Source: Marinobacter sp. CHS3-4 (GTDB lineage Bacteria; Pseudomonadota; Gammaproteobacteria; Pseudomonadales; Oleiphilaceae). From it: a stretch of 64,000 bases of DNA. The stretch is taken from the NCBI RefSeq assembly GCF_030053415.1, contig NZ_JASGBJ010000001.1, positions 310,001 to 374,000 on the forward strand, read 5' to 3'. The notes under the pieces were generated by a model. It had not been told where the DNA came from, ran no database searches, and worked only from the letters and a program-made list of their open reading frames with translations. Made by a program: the position numbers and the translations under genes. Below, piece by piece: positions 54,998 through 64,000 of this stretch. Within the stretch, counting starts at the first letter, position 1. Each line of letters opens with the position of its first letter.

Positions 54998-55742
54998 GGT
55001 CGCAGCTTCCGTCCACCACATCGCCGTGCAGGTCGTGGCTGTGGTTGTGGTGATGGTGGTATACCGCAAGGCTTTCGGCCACGGGCCGGCCGAAGGTTTC
55101 AATGAAAGCCGGATCGTGTGAAATATCTTCCGGATAACCGCTGCAGCACACGTGCTGGTTAAGGCAGATGACTTTATCGGTGGCGGCCATCACCAGGTGC
55201 AGGTCGTGGGACACCATCAGCACGCCGCAATGAAGTTGGTCACGCAGTTCGCGAATAAGATCGTAAAGTGCCGCCTGGCCATTGATGTCCACGCCCTGTG
55301 CGGGCTCGTCCAGTACCAACAGATCCGGGTGTCGCGCAAGGGCACGGGCAAGCAACAGGCGCTGTTTTTCGCCACCGGACAGGTGGTGCACCGACGCATT
55401 CATGAGATGATCAACCCCGGTTCTTGAAAGCGCATTCTGACAGGCCTCCAGAGGTTCGCCGCTGAGCAGCATAAATCGGCGAACGCTCAGGGGAAGGGTG
55501 GGCTCAAGAGTCAGATGTTGAGGAACATAGCCAACAGATAGCCCGTTCTCACGCTGGATCGAACCATGGGTGGGCTTCTGAATGTCCAGAATAGCTTTGA
55601 TCAGTGTGGTTTTACCGGCGCCGTTCGGCCCGATGACGGTAATGATGTCGCCCCTTTCGATCGACAGGTCAACACGATCTACCACCACGCGCTCATCGAA
55701 CGCCACGGTGACCTGATCCAGCACAATGAGCGGCTTACTCAT
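54984..55742 (-). CDS. znuC: zinc ABC transporter ATP-binding protein
   Basis: A 252-residue ATPase. Walker A GPNGAGKTT, signature LSGGEKQR, Walker B LLVLDEPAQG and the switch His in VSHDLH are intact. The C-terminus is His-rich (VYHHHHNHSHD ... DHAHH), usual for ZnuC and thought to bind zinc. The start at 55742 overlaps the end of zur by eight bases. Confidence 0.94.
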   Translation of the reverse strand: MSKPLIVLDQVTVAFDERVVVDRVDLSIERGDIITVIGPNGAGKTTLIKAILDIQKPTHGSIQRENGLSVGYVPQHLTLEPTLPLSVRRFMLLSGEPLEACQNALSRTGVDHLMNASVHHLSGGEKQRLLLARALARHPDLLVLDEPAQGVDINGQAALYDLIRELRDQLHCGVLMVSHDLHLVMAATDKVICLNQHVCCSGYPEDISHDPAFIETFGRPVAESLAVYHHHHNHSHDLHGDVVDGSCDHAHH

Positions 55743-56247
55743 GGGATGGGCCATTCTGTAGGGCGCCGTTTGGTGCCGGGCATTCGGGACAAAGCCCGGA
55801 GACCTCAACCGTGACATGATCGGGCTGGAAACCGACGTCTGCGGAAGCCACATCAATGGCGTCTGATACTTCGGGTGCTGACAGTTCGAGCACGTTCCCG
55901 CAACTATGGCAGATAAGAAACATGCCCTGATGCCGGGTGCCGGCGTGAGTACAACCTATAAACGCATTGAGCGACGCGATGCGATGTACCAGACCATGCT
56001 GTTGAAGGAAGTCCAGAGCGCGGTACACCGTGGGGGGAGCAGCGTTGTGGCCATCCGCTGCCAGCATACCCAGAATATCGTAGGCACCGAGTGGGCGATG
56101 GGATTGCCAGATCAACTCCAGGACCCGTTCCCGAACAGCCGTCAGCCGGGCATTCTGGCGTTGGCAGATGGCTTTCGCATCCGCCAGGGCGTCCGCAATA
56201 CAGGCGTCATGATTGTGATGGCGATAAGGCAGGGCGTTGGCCGACAT
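55735..56247 (-). CDS. zur: zinc uptake regulator, Fur family
   Basis: A 170-residue Fur-type repressor. A winged helix-turn-helix (NAAPPTVYRALDFL) is followed by the metal domain with HQGMFLICHSCGN and a C-terminal CPEC, giving the structural zinc site of four cysteines. It would repress zinc uptake when zinc is plentiful. It heads the zur-znuC-znuB operon with overlapping genes, so it represses itself. ATGs at 56256 and 56247 are both possible; GAGG lies 9 bases before the second, which I use. Confidence 0.92.
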   Translation of the reverse strand: MSANALPYRHHNHDACIADALADAKAICQRQNARLTAVRERVLELIWQSHRPLGAYDILGMLAADGHNAAPPTVYRALDFLQQHGLVHRIASLNAFIGCTHAGTRHQGMFLICHSCGNVLELSAPEVSDAIDVASADVGFQPDHVTVEVSGLCPECPAPNGALQNGPSHE

Positions 56248-56268
56248 GGGAACCATCCTCGAGAATTT

Positions 56269-56287
56269 GAAACATTATAACATTCTC
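56269..56287 (-). promoter_or_regulatory. possible Zur operator and -10 region upstream of zur
   Basis: An AT-rich stretch unlike its surroundings lies 22-40 bases before the zur start. On the minus strand it reads GAGAATGTTATAATGTTTC: the half-site ATGTTATA agrees with the gammaproteobacterial Zur box, while the other half is degenerate. TATAAT within it could be a -10 element. No good -35 is seen. Confidence 0.45.
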
Positions 56288-56328
56288 TTTCGGCGGTGCC
56301 CACGCACTGCGCCATAGGTTGGCGAGTG

Positions 56329-56793
56329 TCAGTTTTTGGAAGCCTGGCTCGCGAGAGACTCCAGGAAACCGAGATCAGGGATAAACGCGGTCTCACCCTC
56401 AACGTCAACCTGCATCAGGTCCGCCGAGCCAGTGTCGCCCTCCATGCGTTTGATCTGATCTTCGGTCAGTCGGGTCTGACTGGGAATACCCTGAGTTACT
56501 AACGCCATGAAGGGTACCGTTTCATGGTGGTCCCCAATGGTGTTCAGGACCACAATTCGCCCACGGTTTCCGCCGGGCTTGGTCACTTCACCGCCATTGG
56601 CTGCATCGTAGGAAATCACCGGCAGATTGAGGCCACGCCAGTCCAATGTGCCTGCCAGCCAGTCGGGTGCGCCTGGTGGTGTCTCTGTTGAGGCATAGTC
56701 CACGACTTCGGCAATGGATACGTTTGGTAGCAGTAACTGGCGTCCATTCATTGGAATCATGACGCAGGAGAGGGTATCTATAGTGTCTTTCAT
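56329..56793 (-). CDS. chpC: CheW-like adaptor of the Pil-Chp system
   Basis: A 154-residue CheW-domain protein, with the fold recognisable from LLLPNVSIAEVV and GTLDWRGLNLPVISYD. In Pseudomonas, ChpC is the last gene of the pil-chp chemosensory cluster that controls twitching motility and cAMP, in the order chpA, chpB, chpC, as here. It begins 10 bases after chpB. It would link a chemoreceptor to the ChpA kinase. Confidence 0.9.
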   Translation of the reverse strand: MKDTIDTLSCVMIPMNGRQLLLPNVSIAEVVDYASTETPPGAPDWLAGTLDWRGLNLPVISYDAANGGEVTKPGGNRGRIVVLNTIGDHHETVPFMALVTQGIPSQTRLTEDQIKRMEGDTGSADLMQVDVEGETAFIPDLGFLESLASQASKN

Positions 56794-56803
56794 GCTGTAT
56801 TCC

Positions 56804-57856
56804 TCAGGCAGAATCCCGTTTTTGCCGGCCTTTCAGCAAGCAGGATCCTTCGATCGTTTTGACCAGTTCCCGGGCCAGCTGCTCGGGCGTGCCACAGTAG
56901 GTGGCACATCCGGTAGCAGCTACCGAATCCGGCATTGAGCTATTGCCGCAACTGGTGCTTTCCTGCACCCATATCCGGCTACCATAGGCCTTTAGAAGGG
57001 GTGCGGCAATGGCACCATCGTTGCCCATGCCGGAAAAGAAAATGGCATTGCAGCGTGCGCCATAATGGTCCCCAACATTGAGCAGAACCTGGTCGATGGA
57101 TGGGCCGTAAGGGCCTGGCCAGGGGGAATCCCGTTCTGCCAATGTGCCTTCTTCACTGACGGTCCACTCGTGTTCGACCGGCATCATAACCACGTCACCA
57201 TTGCGTATGCGGTAGCCGGCCTCGGCCTTTTTGAGCTTGTATTGGGCGTGTCTTCCGAGCACCCGCGTCAGTACATCGGTAAAGTTATTGTCGATGTGCT
57301 GGGCATAGACAAACCCCACTGGCAATCCGGGCGGCAGGTTGTCCAGAAAAGTCTTTACCGCCGATGGGCCGCCCAGAGACGCACCCAGAATCCAGATGTC
57401 TTCAGCGACTGAATCCGGGGCCGCAGGCGTTATCCAGTGAGGCAAGGCCGGTGTTTCGGAAGTTCTCTGCGGTTCCTGGCCCAACTCTTCGATGGTGTCG
57501 GCCGAATCCAGTTGCTCCAGGTGTCCCAGAGACTGTTCGAGCTTGTCGAGCAACCGTCTTTCCCAGCGGAAATAATCGGTAAATCCGGGCTTTGGCGCAG
57601 GGTCCAGGCCAAAAAGTACCGGGGCTTCGGTGTTCTCGAGCAGGTGATCGAACAGTGTCGGGTGATCAGCCTCGTCTTCCAGTGTGATCAGCCAGAGGCT
57701 AGCGTCCGGAAACGTAGGGTAGTCCAAAAGCCTGGCCGGGTCCCCGGAAAAGCAAACGTCCAGGCCGAACCTGGACGCCGCTTCCTGCAAGCGATGACGC
57801 TGCAGAACGATGTCAGAAACTATGCCGACCTGCGGTCGTTCTGACGCGCCGGCCAT
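56804..57856 (-). CDS. chpB: chemotaxis methylesterase of the Pil-Chp system
   Basis: A 350-residue CheB-type methylesterase. The catalytic domain (about 150-340) has GASLGGPSA (Ser), QHIDNNF (His) and GMGNDGA (Asp), so it should demethylate a chemoreceptor. The N-terminal 110 residues look like a receiver fold but without a clear phospho-acceptor Asp at the end of strand 3 (LWLITLEDE), so it may be a pseudo-receiver. Its ATG at 57856 overlaps the chpA stop (TGATG); a GTG three bases earlier is an alternative. Confidence 0.9.
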   Translation of the reverse strand: MAGASERPQVGIVSDIVLQRHRLQEAASRFGLDVCFSGDPARLLDYPTFPDASLWLITLEDEADHPTLFDHLLENTEAPVLFGLDPAPKPGFTDYFRWERRLLDKLEQSLGHLEQLDSADTIEELGQEPQRTSETPALPHWITPAAPDSVAEDIWILGASLGGPSAVKTFLDNLPPGLPVGFVYAQHIDNNFTDVLTRVLGRHAQYKLKKAEAGYRIRNGDVVMMPVEHEWTVSEEGTLAERDSPWPGPYGPSIDQVLLNVGDHYGARCNAIFFSGMGNDGAIAAPLLKAYGSRIWVQESTSCGNSSMPDSVAATGCATYCGTPEQLARELVKTIEGSCLLKGRQKRDSA

Positions 57857-60800
57857 CACTGATTACCGGTCAGCCGAAGAATGGTGTCCAGTAGCTCGGT
57901 TTCCTGGAAAGGCTTGCCGAGGTATTCGTTGACACCAATGGCCAGGGCCCGTTCGCGGTGCTTTTCACCGGTACGGGAGGTAATCATGCAGATGGGCGTG
58001 TCTTTCAGGCTTTCGTCGTGGCGCACGAAACTGGCGACCTCAAAGCCGTCCATCCGCGGCATCTCGATATCCAGCAGAATGATATCGGGCCGGTGGTCCT
58101 GAAGCTGGGCGACCGCATCCAGGCCGTCTTTGGCAGTGATGACCTCCATGCCGTTTCGTTCCAGCAAGCGCGAGGTAACCTTCCGCACCGTCACCGAGTC
58201 GTCCACGACCATCACTGTGGTGGCCTGTTCTGCGCGCCGGCTGGCTTCTTTGGCGTCTTCCAGGCTCGCCAGTCGCTGACGCTCCGACAGAATGTCTGAG
58301 CGGATCATCGCTGGCAGGTCGAGAATCACTACCACGTTGCCGTCACCCAGAATGGTGGCACCGGACACGCCGCGAACGGTGCCGAATTGCGGGCCAAGGG
58401 ACTTAACCACGATTTCGCGGCTACCCATCAGGCTGTCCACCTGCAACGCCATAGGCTGTTCGGCACCACGAACCAGGATCACCGGAAGCGGGAGGGCCTG
58501 CCCCTGAAGCTTTGGATGATGGTCACTGTTGAGCAGGCTGCCCAGGTACTGCAGACGATATTCCTGCCCGGCGTATTCGTACAGCGGTGCATCGGGCTTG
58601 TAATACTCTTCCAGCTCGTAAGTGCTGACCCGAACGATGCCCTCAATGGTATTCAGCGGAATGGCGTAGAAGTCTTCGCCGGTGGACACCATCAGCGCAC
58701 GGTTGACCGATACCGTGAACGGCAGGCGTGCCGTAAAGACAGTGCCTTTCCCGAGGGTGGAATCAATATCCAGGCTACCGCCCAATTGCTTGATTTCGCT
58801 GGCCACCACGTCCATGCCCACGCCGCGCCCTGAAATCTGGGTCACTTGCTGGGCCGTCGAGAAGCCGGGCTGGAGGATAAACTGCAGGATTTCCCGCTCG
58901 CTCAGTTCCTCTTTCTCGTCCAGCATACCCTGCCGGATCGCCTTATCGCGGATAACGCTGGCCGGAATGCCGGCGCCATCATCAATCATTCGCAGCACGA
59001 CGTCGCCACCTTCCCGGGTCAGGGACAGGGTAACTTCACCGGTCTCCGGCTTGCCGGCTTTCTTACGATCGGCAGGCTTTTCGATGCCGTGGTCAAGGGC
59101 GTTCCGCAGCATGTGTTCCAGGGGCGCAATCATGCGCTCCAGGATGTTGCGGTCCATTTCGCCTTCGGCGTTGCGAACGTCAAATTCCACTTTCTTGCTC
59201 AGTTCGCCGCTGATCTGGCGAACGATTCGACGCAGTCTTGGCACCATGGATGCAAACGGAATCATGCGGGTCTTCATCAGACCTTCCTGCAGTTCCGTGT
59301 TGATCCGTGATTGCTGAACCAGCAGTGTTTCCGTGTCCCGAACCCGATCCGACAGGGTTTCACGCAGGTCGGCAAGGTCAGAGGATGACTCTGTCAATGC
59401 GCGTGACAGCTGCTGGATCGCGGAATAGCGGTCCATTTCGAGTGGGTCGAAGTCGTCGCCGTAATCCGGGCCGTGTTCCTTTTCTGCACGGAACAGAATC
59501 TGGGTCTCGGTCTCGATTTCCATCCGGCGAAGCTGCTCTCGCAGACGCTCGATGGTCGCAGCCATTTCATCCAGGTTGTGGCTGAAATCACTGGTCTGCT
59601 GTTCGAGACGGCCGCGGGTAATACTGGTTTCACCCGCCAGGTTAACCAACTCGTCCAGCAGTGGCGCCGATACCCGAATGGTTTCCTGAGGTGCGCGCTG
59701 AGCCGCGCCTTGGTTGCCCGCTTCTTTGGCCGGTGCTTTTTTGGGTGCCGGTTTAGGCGTCGGCGCTTCACGCTTCTCTGCCTGTTTGGCCGGCGATTTC
59801 TCCTCGGTCGGTTTTTTGGCTTCCGCGTCAGGTTTGGGAGCCTCCGGCTTCTGCTCCGGTTCAGCGGTCGTCGCCTGCGGCGGAAGCGTGCCGGTGCTCT
59901 GGAAACGGTCCTTGATCTCGTTGACCAGAGCGATGATGCCATCGTGCTCATCGGTGATGGCTTTCCAGTCGTCTTCGCCTGGCTTGTTGCCGCCAAGATC
60001 AATCAGCCGGGTTTCCAACTGGTGGGCTTTGTCGCCCAGTGTTGATAACTGAGAGAGACGGGCCCCGCCTTTCAAGGTGTGTAGAGCGCGCTGAGCTTCC
60101 TGATTGAAATGATGGTTCGCTGGCTCTTTGTGCCAGTCACTCAGAAGCTGTTCCAATTGGTCCAGAATTTCAGCGGCTTCTTCAAGGAAGATCTCAAGGA
60201 CTTCCGGGTCCACGGATTCGCCTTCGTCGGCGTCAACGGCACTGGTGTCCTCCCCGGATTCAGACTCGATGGCCTTGTGGGTTTTTTCAAACGCGCTGAT
60301 AAGCTCCGCATCGCCCTTGGGCTTATTGCCTTCCTCAAGGTTTGCCAGCATCGCTCGCAGGGCGCTCTGCGCCTTGTCGCTCAATTCAAGCAGATCGGCC
60401 TGGTTGCTAACACCGGCAATGAGTGGGTCCAGTGCATCCGACCAGGCTTCCGCCAGCTCGGCGATTGGGTCAACGTCCGACAGACGTGCGCCACCTTTGA
60501 GCGTATGCAGTTCCTGCTGCAGCTGAGTTACGCCATGCAGCTCATCCGGCTCGTCGCGCCACTGGGCCAGGCATTCGCCAATGGCCTCGTGAATTTCCAT
60601 GCCTTCGTCGAGGAAGATGCCCACCAGGTCATCGTCAGAAGCATCCGGCAGAGCATCGGCCAGGGAAGGTTCTTCTGGTTGAGGCTTGGGCTCTTCTTCC
60701 GCTTCCTGGGGCTCGTCTGCTTCCTGGGCCTCAGGTTGTTCCGGTGCCGCCTCTTCTGGCTCTTCCTGCTGCTCCGGTCCTTCAACCGAATCCAGCGGTT

Positions 60801-63800
60801 GGCCGGCTAGAATGGCTTTCACCTTGCGAACCAGCTCCGTGGCCGGTGGGCAGGGCTTTTCTGTTGCCACTTCTTCAACCATCTGGGCCAGCCTGTCATG
60901 GCAGGCGAACAGCAGGTCGTTCATCTCATCGCTGGCGTCCAGCTGGCCTTCTGCAACCTTCTCGAAAAGGTCTTCAAGCACGTGCGTCAAATCACCAATG
61001 GCGTCAACGCCGGCCATGCGGGCACCGCCCTTGAGGGTATGCACATCGCGCTGAAGTTCGGCCGCCACGTCGCGATTGGACGGATCTTCAGTCCAGGTAT
61101 GAAGCGCGCTGCCGGTGGAATTAATCAGATCGTAGGCTTCTTCCAGGAATATGCCCACCAGCTCCGGATCCAGGTGGGAAAGATCGGTCGCCGCCAGCTC
61201 TTCGTCGGCAGGCTCTTCTTCCTGTTCCTCAGGTGTCTCCGTCTCGTCAGACTCTGAATCCGATTCCTCGAGGTCCGGCGTTGGAAGTGGCGGCTCCTCG
61301 GTTTCGACGTCATCTTTCTGTTTATTCACGTCAGTGACAGGGCGTGTTCCGGTTGCGCTGTCCATATAAGCGTGAATTTCGCTGATCAGATCCGGTGCGG
61401 GGCGCGGAGACTCCTGTTGTTCAAGGGCATCCACCATGCCGGCCAAGCGGTCGTGGCAGCGGAACAGCAGCTCGGAAAGCGAATCAGTCACCGATAGGCG
61501 ATTTTCAGTCAGGCCTTCAAACAGATTTTCCAGCTCGTGGGACAGGTCACCAACGGAACTGATGTCCGCCAGTCGCGCGCCACCTTTTAGCGTGTGCAGG
61601 TCTCGCTGTAACAGGCGAAGAAGATCGGTGTTGTCGGTATTTTCACTCCAGCTCTGAAGTGAATCTGCCGTGCTGTCGATCAGGTCTCGCGCTTCCTCCA
61701 GGAAGATGGCCGCCAATTCGTCGTCCATGTCCTCGTCGGTTTCAGCCAACGGAGGCGTCTCTTCCTCGGATTCAGCTTTGTCCTCGGTCTCATCAATCTC
61801 ATCGTCGAGGCTGCGGTCAATTTCTTCCAGATCTTCAGTGAACTCTTCGTCAAACGCGTTGGGAGCCTCTGATTCCGGCTCGGCCGGTTCTCCGGTCGCC
61901 AGGGCTTCCAGATCATCAATCAGATCTTCACTGGCTTCGGTCGCAAGACCCGCGGCCACCTGATCCATCATATTGATCAGGTGTTCATGAGCGGCGCGCA
62001 CCGTAAAGAAGTAGTCCTCGTCAGGCTTGAGGTTGGTAGAAGCAGTGCGTTCATAGGCCTGTCGAATCGCTTCCGACAGCTCAGCAACGTCGACCAGTTG
62101 GGCTTCGTTTGCGCCGTCAGTAAGCTGGCTCAGCTCATCGCGAAGCGTGTCTCGGGGTTTGGTCTGTTCCGGGTTGTTCGCCCACTCGTCCAGAATTCGG
62201 TCAGCGTCCAGCAGAATATCCAGTCCTTCATTGAGGAAGAGCTGAACCAGCTGCGGGTTAGTGTGGGTGACGGTCTCCGGGGTGTGAGTGTCTCCAGATC
62301 TGAGTGTGGCGGCTGACACTTCTTCGAGCTTGGCCAGATAGGCTTCAGTACCCGGTAATTCTGCCTGAGGGTTTTCTTTGATCTGGCTGAGGCCCTGTGT
62401 CAGGAAGCCGCAGGCGTCATTAATCAGGCCAATCACGTCCCGGTCAGCGCGTTTATTCTGAGCGCGGGCTTCCTTGATAAAGCGTTCCAGTGGCGTGATT
62501 ACGGCTGCAATCGGCGCAATGCCGGCGGTATGGGCACTGCCTTTCAACGTGTGGAGCGCGCGCGACAGATCGTCGGTGTAGGCGACGCTGGATTTGTCCC
62601 CCGCTGCTTCCAGATAATCTTTCAGCGTTTGAAGGTGGGTCTGGGTCTCGCTTTCGAAAATCTCAAGGAGGACAGGGTCGACCTGATGATCGTCTTCGGC
62701 TTCCAGCTCGGGTTCCACGTCAACGTGATCAGCAACCGGTTCATCGTCAGTCTGTGCAGGCTCTGACTCTGGCATTGAGCTGGTATCCGGGATTTCCCCG
62801 TTGGCCAGTGCGTTTGCACGGGCCTCCAGTGATGCCGTGCTAACTGATGGTGGACGTTGGTTCTCGAAATCTTCAACCAGACCTGGCAGCTGCCCGGTCA
62901 CATCGTTCAACAGGCTCGCGATGTCGTCGTTCATGAAGATGCTGCCGTCGATCACCCGGTTCAGCATGTTCTCGACGGACCAGGCCAGCTCACCAACGTC
63001 GTTGGCGCCGACCATCCGGCCACTGCCTTTCAGGGTATGGAAGGCGCGACGCACCTCTGAAAGCGCAGTGCGATCCTCGTGATGGCGCAGCAAAGCCGGC
63101 AGGTATTCGCGGATGGTGTCCAGCACCTCGCCCGCTTCCTCAATAAAGATTTCGAGGATTTCGTCGTCGATCAGGTTGTCGTCATCTTCGGAAGCGCTGG
63201 CTGGTTTCGGCGCATCCGACGGTTGAGTGGTCTCGTCTGTCTCTGGTGCCGTTTCTTCTGATGGTTGCTCGGCTTCAGCGGCAGCCTGCTGCGTCGACGC
63301 GCCCTCGCTGTCGGTCTTGCGGGTGGTCGACAGGGCTTCGGCCTGTTCGATCAGGTCCTGAACATCACCGGCAGACTGGCCATCTCGGAATTCCTGAATC
63401 AGTGATGGAATGCGGGCGTTCACCTGATCAATCAGGTTGAACATGTCGTCTGTGGGGCGAAGTGTCTGGTCAATGACCCGGTTCAGCAGGTTCTCGATGG
63501 ACCAGGCCAGCTCGCCAATGCTGGAGGCGCCTACCAATCGGCCGCTGCCTTTCAGGGTGTGGAATGCGCGACGAACTTCAGTCAGCGCCTCATGATCGTC
63601 TGAACTCTGACGCAGCCTTGGGTAGTATTCGTTGATGGTCTCCATGACCTCTTCGGCCTCTTCCACGAAGATGCCGAGAATTTCATCATCCAGAAGCTCT
63701 TCGTCGGAGCCTTTGGCTGTCGCGTCCTTGGATTCAACCGGTGCCTCGGCACCGATGGTCGGCAGGTCTTCGATCTCGGAGGGATGTTCCCAGGTGGGTT

Positions 63801-64000
63801 CTTCACCTACCGGGAAACCGAGTTCACGGAAACTGGCTTCGGCCAGGCTCAGAACATTGTCGTTTTCGCCGATGCCGTCTGAGAGGCGCTCAAGGTAATA
63901 CTCGATACTGGTGACTGCGTCAGCCAGCGTGTCAAGCTGTTTCCAGTCTGGTATCTGTTTGCCGCCAAGCAGCACATCGGTAACGTAGCGCTCGGCAGAG
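57856..64000 (-). CDS. chpA: ChpA-type multi-Hpt histidine kinase with receiver (partial, 5' end outside window)
   Basis: At least 2047 codons of a giant CheA-like kinase; the frame stays open to the window edge, so the N-terminus is missing. Seven Hpt-type domains with the phosphoacceptor motif HTLKG are visible, near 63560, 63035, 62550, 61590, 61035, 60500 and 60075; a degenerate one without HTLKG lies near 61990 (AAHEHLINMM). Long acidic linkers rich in Glu, Pro, Asp and Ser separate them. Then follow the dimerisation and ATP-binding domains (about 58870-59700), a CheW-like domain (about 58290-58700) and a receiver with the Asp in ILLDIEMPRMDGF (about 58070). The architecture matches P. 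aeruginosa ChpA, which controls type IV pili. Confidence 0.95.
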   Translation of the reverse strand, partial: SAERYVTDVLLGGKQIPDWKQLDTLADAVTSIEYYLERLSDGIGENDNVLSLAEASFRELGFPVGEEPTWEHPSEIEDLPTIGAEAPVESKDATAKGSDEELLDDEILGIFVEEAEEVMETINEYYPRLRQSSDDHEALTEVRRAFHTLKGSGRLVGASSIGELAWSIENLLNRVIDQTLRPTDDMFNLIDQVNARIPSLIQEFRDGQSAGDVQDLIEQAEALSTTRKTDSEGASTQQAAAEAEQPSEETAPETDETTQPSDAPKPASASEDDDNLIDDEILEIFIEEAGEVLDTIREYLPALLRHHEDRTALSEVRRAFHTLKGSGRMVGANDVGELAWSVENMLNRVIDGSIFMNDDIASLLNDVTGQLPGLVEDFENQRPPSVSTASLEARANALANGEIPDTSSMPESEPAQTDDEPVADHVDVEPELEAEDDHQVDPVLLEIFESETQTHLQTLKDYLEAAGDKSSVAYTDDLSRALHTLKGSAHTAGIAPIAAVITPLERFIKEARAQNKRADRDVIGLINDACGFLTQGLSQIKENPQAELPGTEAYLAKLEEVSAATLRSGDTHTPETVTHTNPQLVQLFLNEGLDILLDADRILDEWANNPEQTKPRDTLRDELSQLTDGANEAQLVDVAELSEAIRQAYERTASTNLKPDEDYFFTVRAAHEHLINMMDQVAAGLATEASEDLIDDLEALATGEPAEPESEAPNAFDEEFTEDLEEIDRSLDDEIDETEDKAESEEETPPLAETDEDMDDELAAIFLEEARDLIDSTADSLQSWSENTDNTDLLRLLQRDLHTLKGGARLADISSVGDLSHELENLFEGLTENRLSVTDSLSELLFRCHDRLAGMVDALEQQESPRPAPDLISEIHAYMDSATGTRPVTDVNKQKDDVETEEPPLPTPDLEESDSESDETETPEEQEEEPADEELAATDLSHLDPELVGIFLEEAYDLINSTGSALHTWTEDPSNRDVAAELQRDVHTLKGGARMAGVDAIGDLTHVLEDLFEKVAEGQLDASDEMNDLLFACHDRLAQMVEEVATEKPCPPATELVRKVKAILAGQPLDSVEGPEQQEEPEEAAPEQPEAQEADEPQEAEEEPKPQPEEPSLADALPDASDDDLVGIFLDEGMEIHEAIGECLAQWRDEPDELHGVTQLQQELHTLKGGARLSDVDPIAELAEAWSDALDPLIAGVSNQADLLELSDKAQSALRAMLANLEEGNKPKGDAELISAFEKTHKAIESESGEDTSAVDADEGESVDPEVLEIFLEEAAEILDQLEQLLSDWHKEPANHHFNQEAQRALHTLKGGARLSQLSTLGDKAHQLETRLIDLGGNKPGEDDWKAITDEHDGIIALVNEIKDRFQSTGTLPPQATTAEPEQKPEAPKPDAEAKKPTEEKSPAKQAEKREAPTPKPAPKKAPAKEAGNQGAAQRAPQETIRVSAPLLDELVNLAGETSITRGRLEQQTSDFSHNLDEMAATIERLREQLRRMEIETETQILFRAEKEHGPDYGDDFDPLEMDRYSAIQQLSRALTESSSDLADLRETLSDRVRDTETLLVQQSRINTELQEGLMKTRMIPFASMVPRLRRIVRQISGELSKKVEFDVRNAEGEMDRNILERMIAPLEHMLRNALDHGIEKPADRKKAGKPETGEVTLSLTREGGDVVLRMIDDGAGIPASVIRDKAIRQGMLDEKEELSEREILQFILQPGFSTAQQVTQISGRGVGMDVVASEIKQLGGSLDIDSTLGKGTVFTARLPFTVSVNRALMVSTGEDFYAIPLNTIEGIVRVSTYELEEYYKPDAPLYEYAGQEYRLQYLGSLLNSDHHPKLQGQALPLPVILVRGAEQPMALQVDSLMGSREIVVKSLGPQFGTVRGVSGATILGDGNVVVILDLPAMIRSDILSERQRLASLEDAKEASRRAEQATTVMVVDDSVTVRKVTSRLLERNGMEVITAKDGLDAVAQLQDHRPDIILLDIEMPRMDGFEVASFVRHDESLKDTPICMITSRTGEKHRERALAIGVNEYLGKPFQETELLDTILRLTGNQ

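Noticed and set aside
1..64000. tRNA or rRNA genes, CRISPR arrays, prophage or integron features
   Set aside because: None could be recognised; intergenic gaps are all under about 240 bases and no cloverleaf, regularly spaced repeat or integrase gene was seen.

Overview
The window is a compact, GC-rich stretch of a gammaproteobacterial chromosome. Gene content suggests a marine, lipid- and hydrocarbon-using bacterium close to Marinobacter: long FadE-type acyl-CoA dehydrogenase, a beta-oxidation pair, a secreted lipase with its foldase, a PhaC-like hydrolase, several alpha/beta hydrolases, many c-di-GMP proteins and a Pil-Chp chemosensory cluster. The genus is an inference from protein families; no rRNA or other phylogenetic marker is present. 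I see no tRNA, rRNA, CRISPR array, insertion sequence or prophage. No gap between genes exceeds about 240 bases.

Layout. 0-5 kb: a thiolase and a hydratase/dehydrogenase operon facing a TetR regulator, with two palindromes between them. 5-17 kb: alpha/beta hydrolase and GlxA-type regulator, RluF, ChaC, a histidine-rich exported protein, an EamA transporter facing a LysR regulator, a lipoprotein, an RcnB-like protein, lipase plus foldase with a divergent AraC regulator, TrmO. 17-31 kb: FadE, a chemoreceptor, transporters (AEC, EamA, MATE, Bcr/CflA), a PatB-type lyase, a Nudix-metallo-beta-lactamase fusion, thioesterase and Tpx. 31-39 kb: LysR, lipoprotein hydrolase, HAD dehalogenase, PhaC-like hydrolase, YihG-type acyltransferase, RNase II. 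39-45 kb: a diguanylate cyclase and a copper-efflux operon (MerR regulator, CopA, a previously unlisted 39-residue His-tailed membrane peptide, a DUF411 metal-binding protein) with a recognisable MerR-type promoter. 45-54 kb: GGDEF-EAL and HD-GYP proteins, FolE/FolX, a further diguanylate cyclase, a patatin and a PAS sensor. 54-64 kb: zur-znuC-znuB, then the end of the Pil-Chp operon (chpA partial, chpB, chpC).

The most unusual signal is a family of three dispersed elements (10235-10344, 31278-31390, 44380-44488). Each has an almost identical 57-58 base centre flanked by 26-28 base arms that are self-complementary within a copy but largely unrelated between copies. All three lie just upstream of the start of a minus-strand gene, and all three of those genes or operons concern transport or efflux. 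In the third, the hairpin falls between the MerR-type promoter and the first gene of the copper operon, so it should be part of the mRNA leader. Convergent genes also end with unusual tightness: several pairs share palindromic stop codons (CTAG, TTAA) or abut as TGATCA.
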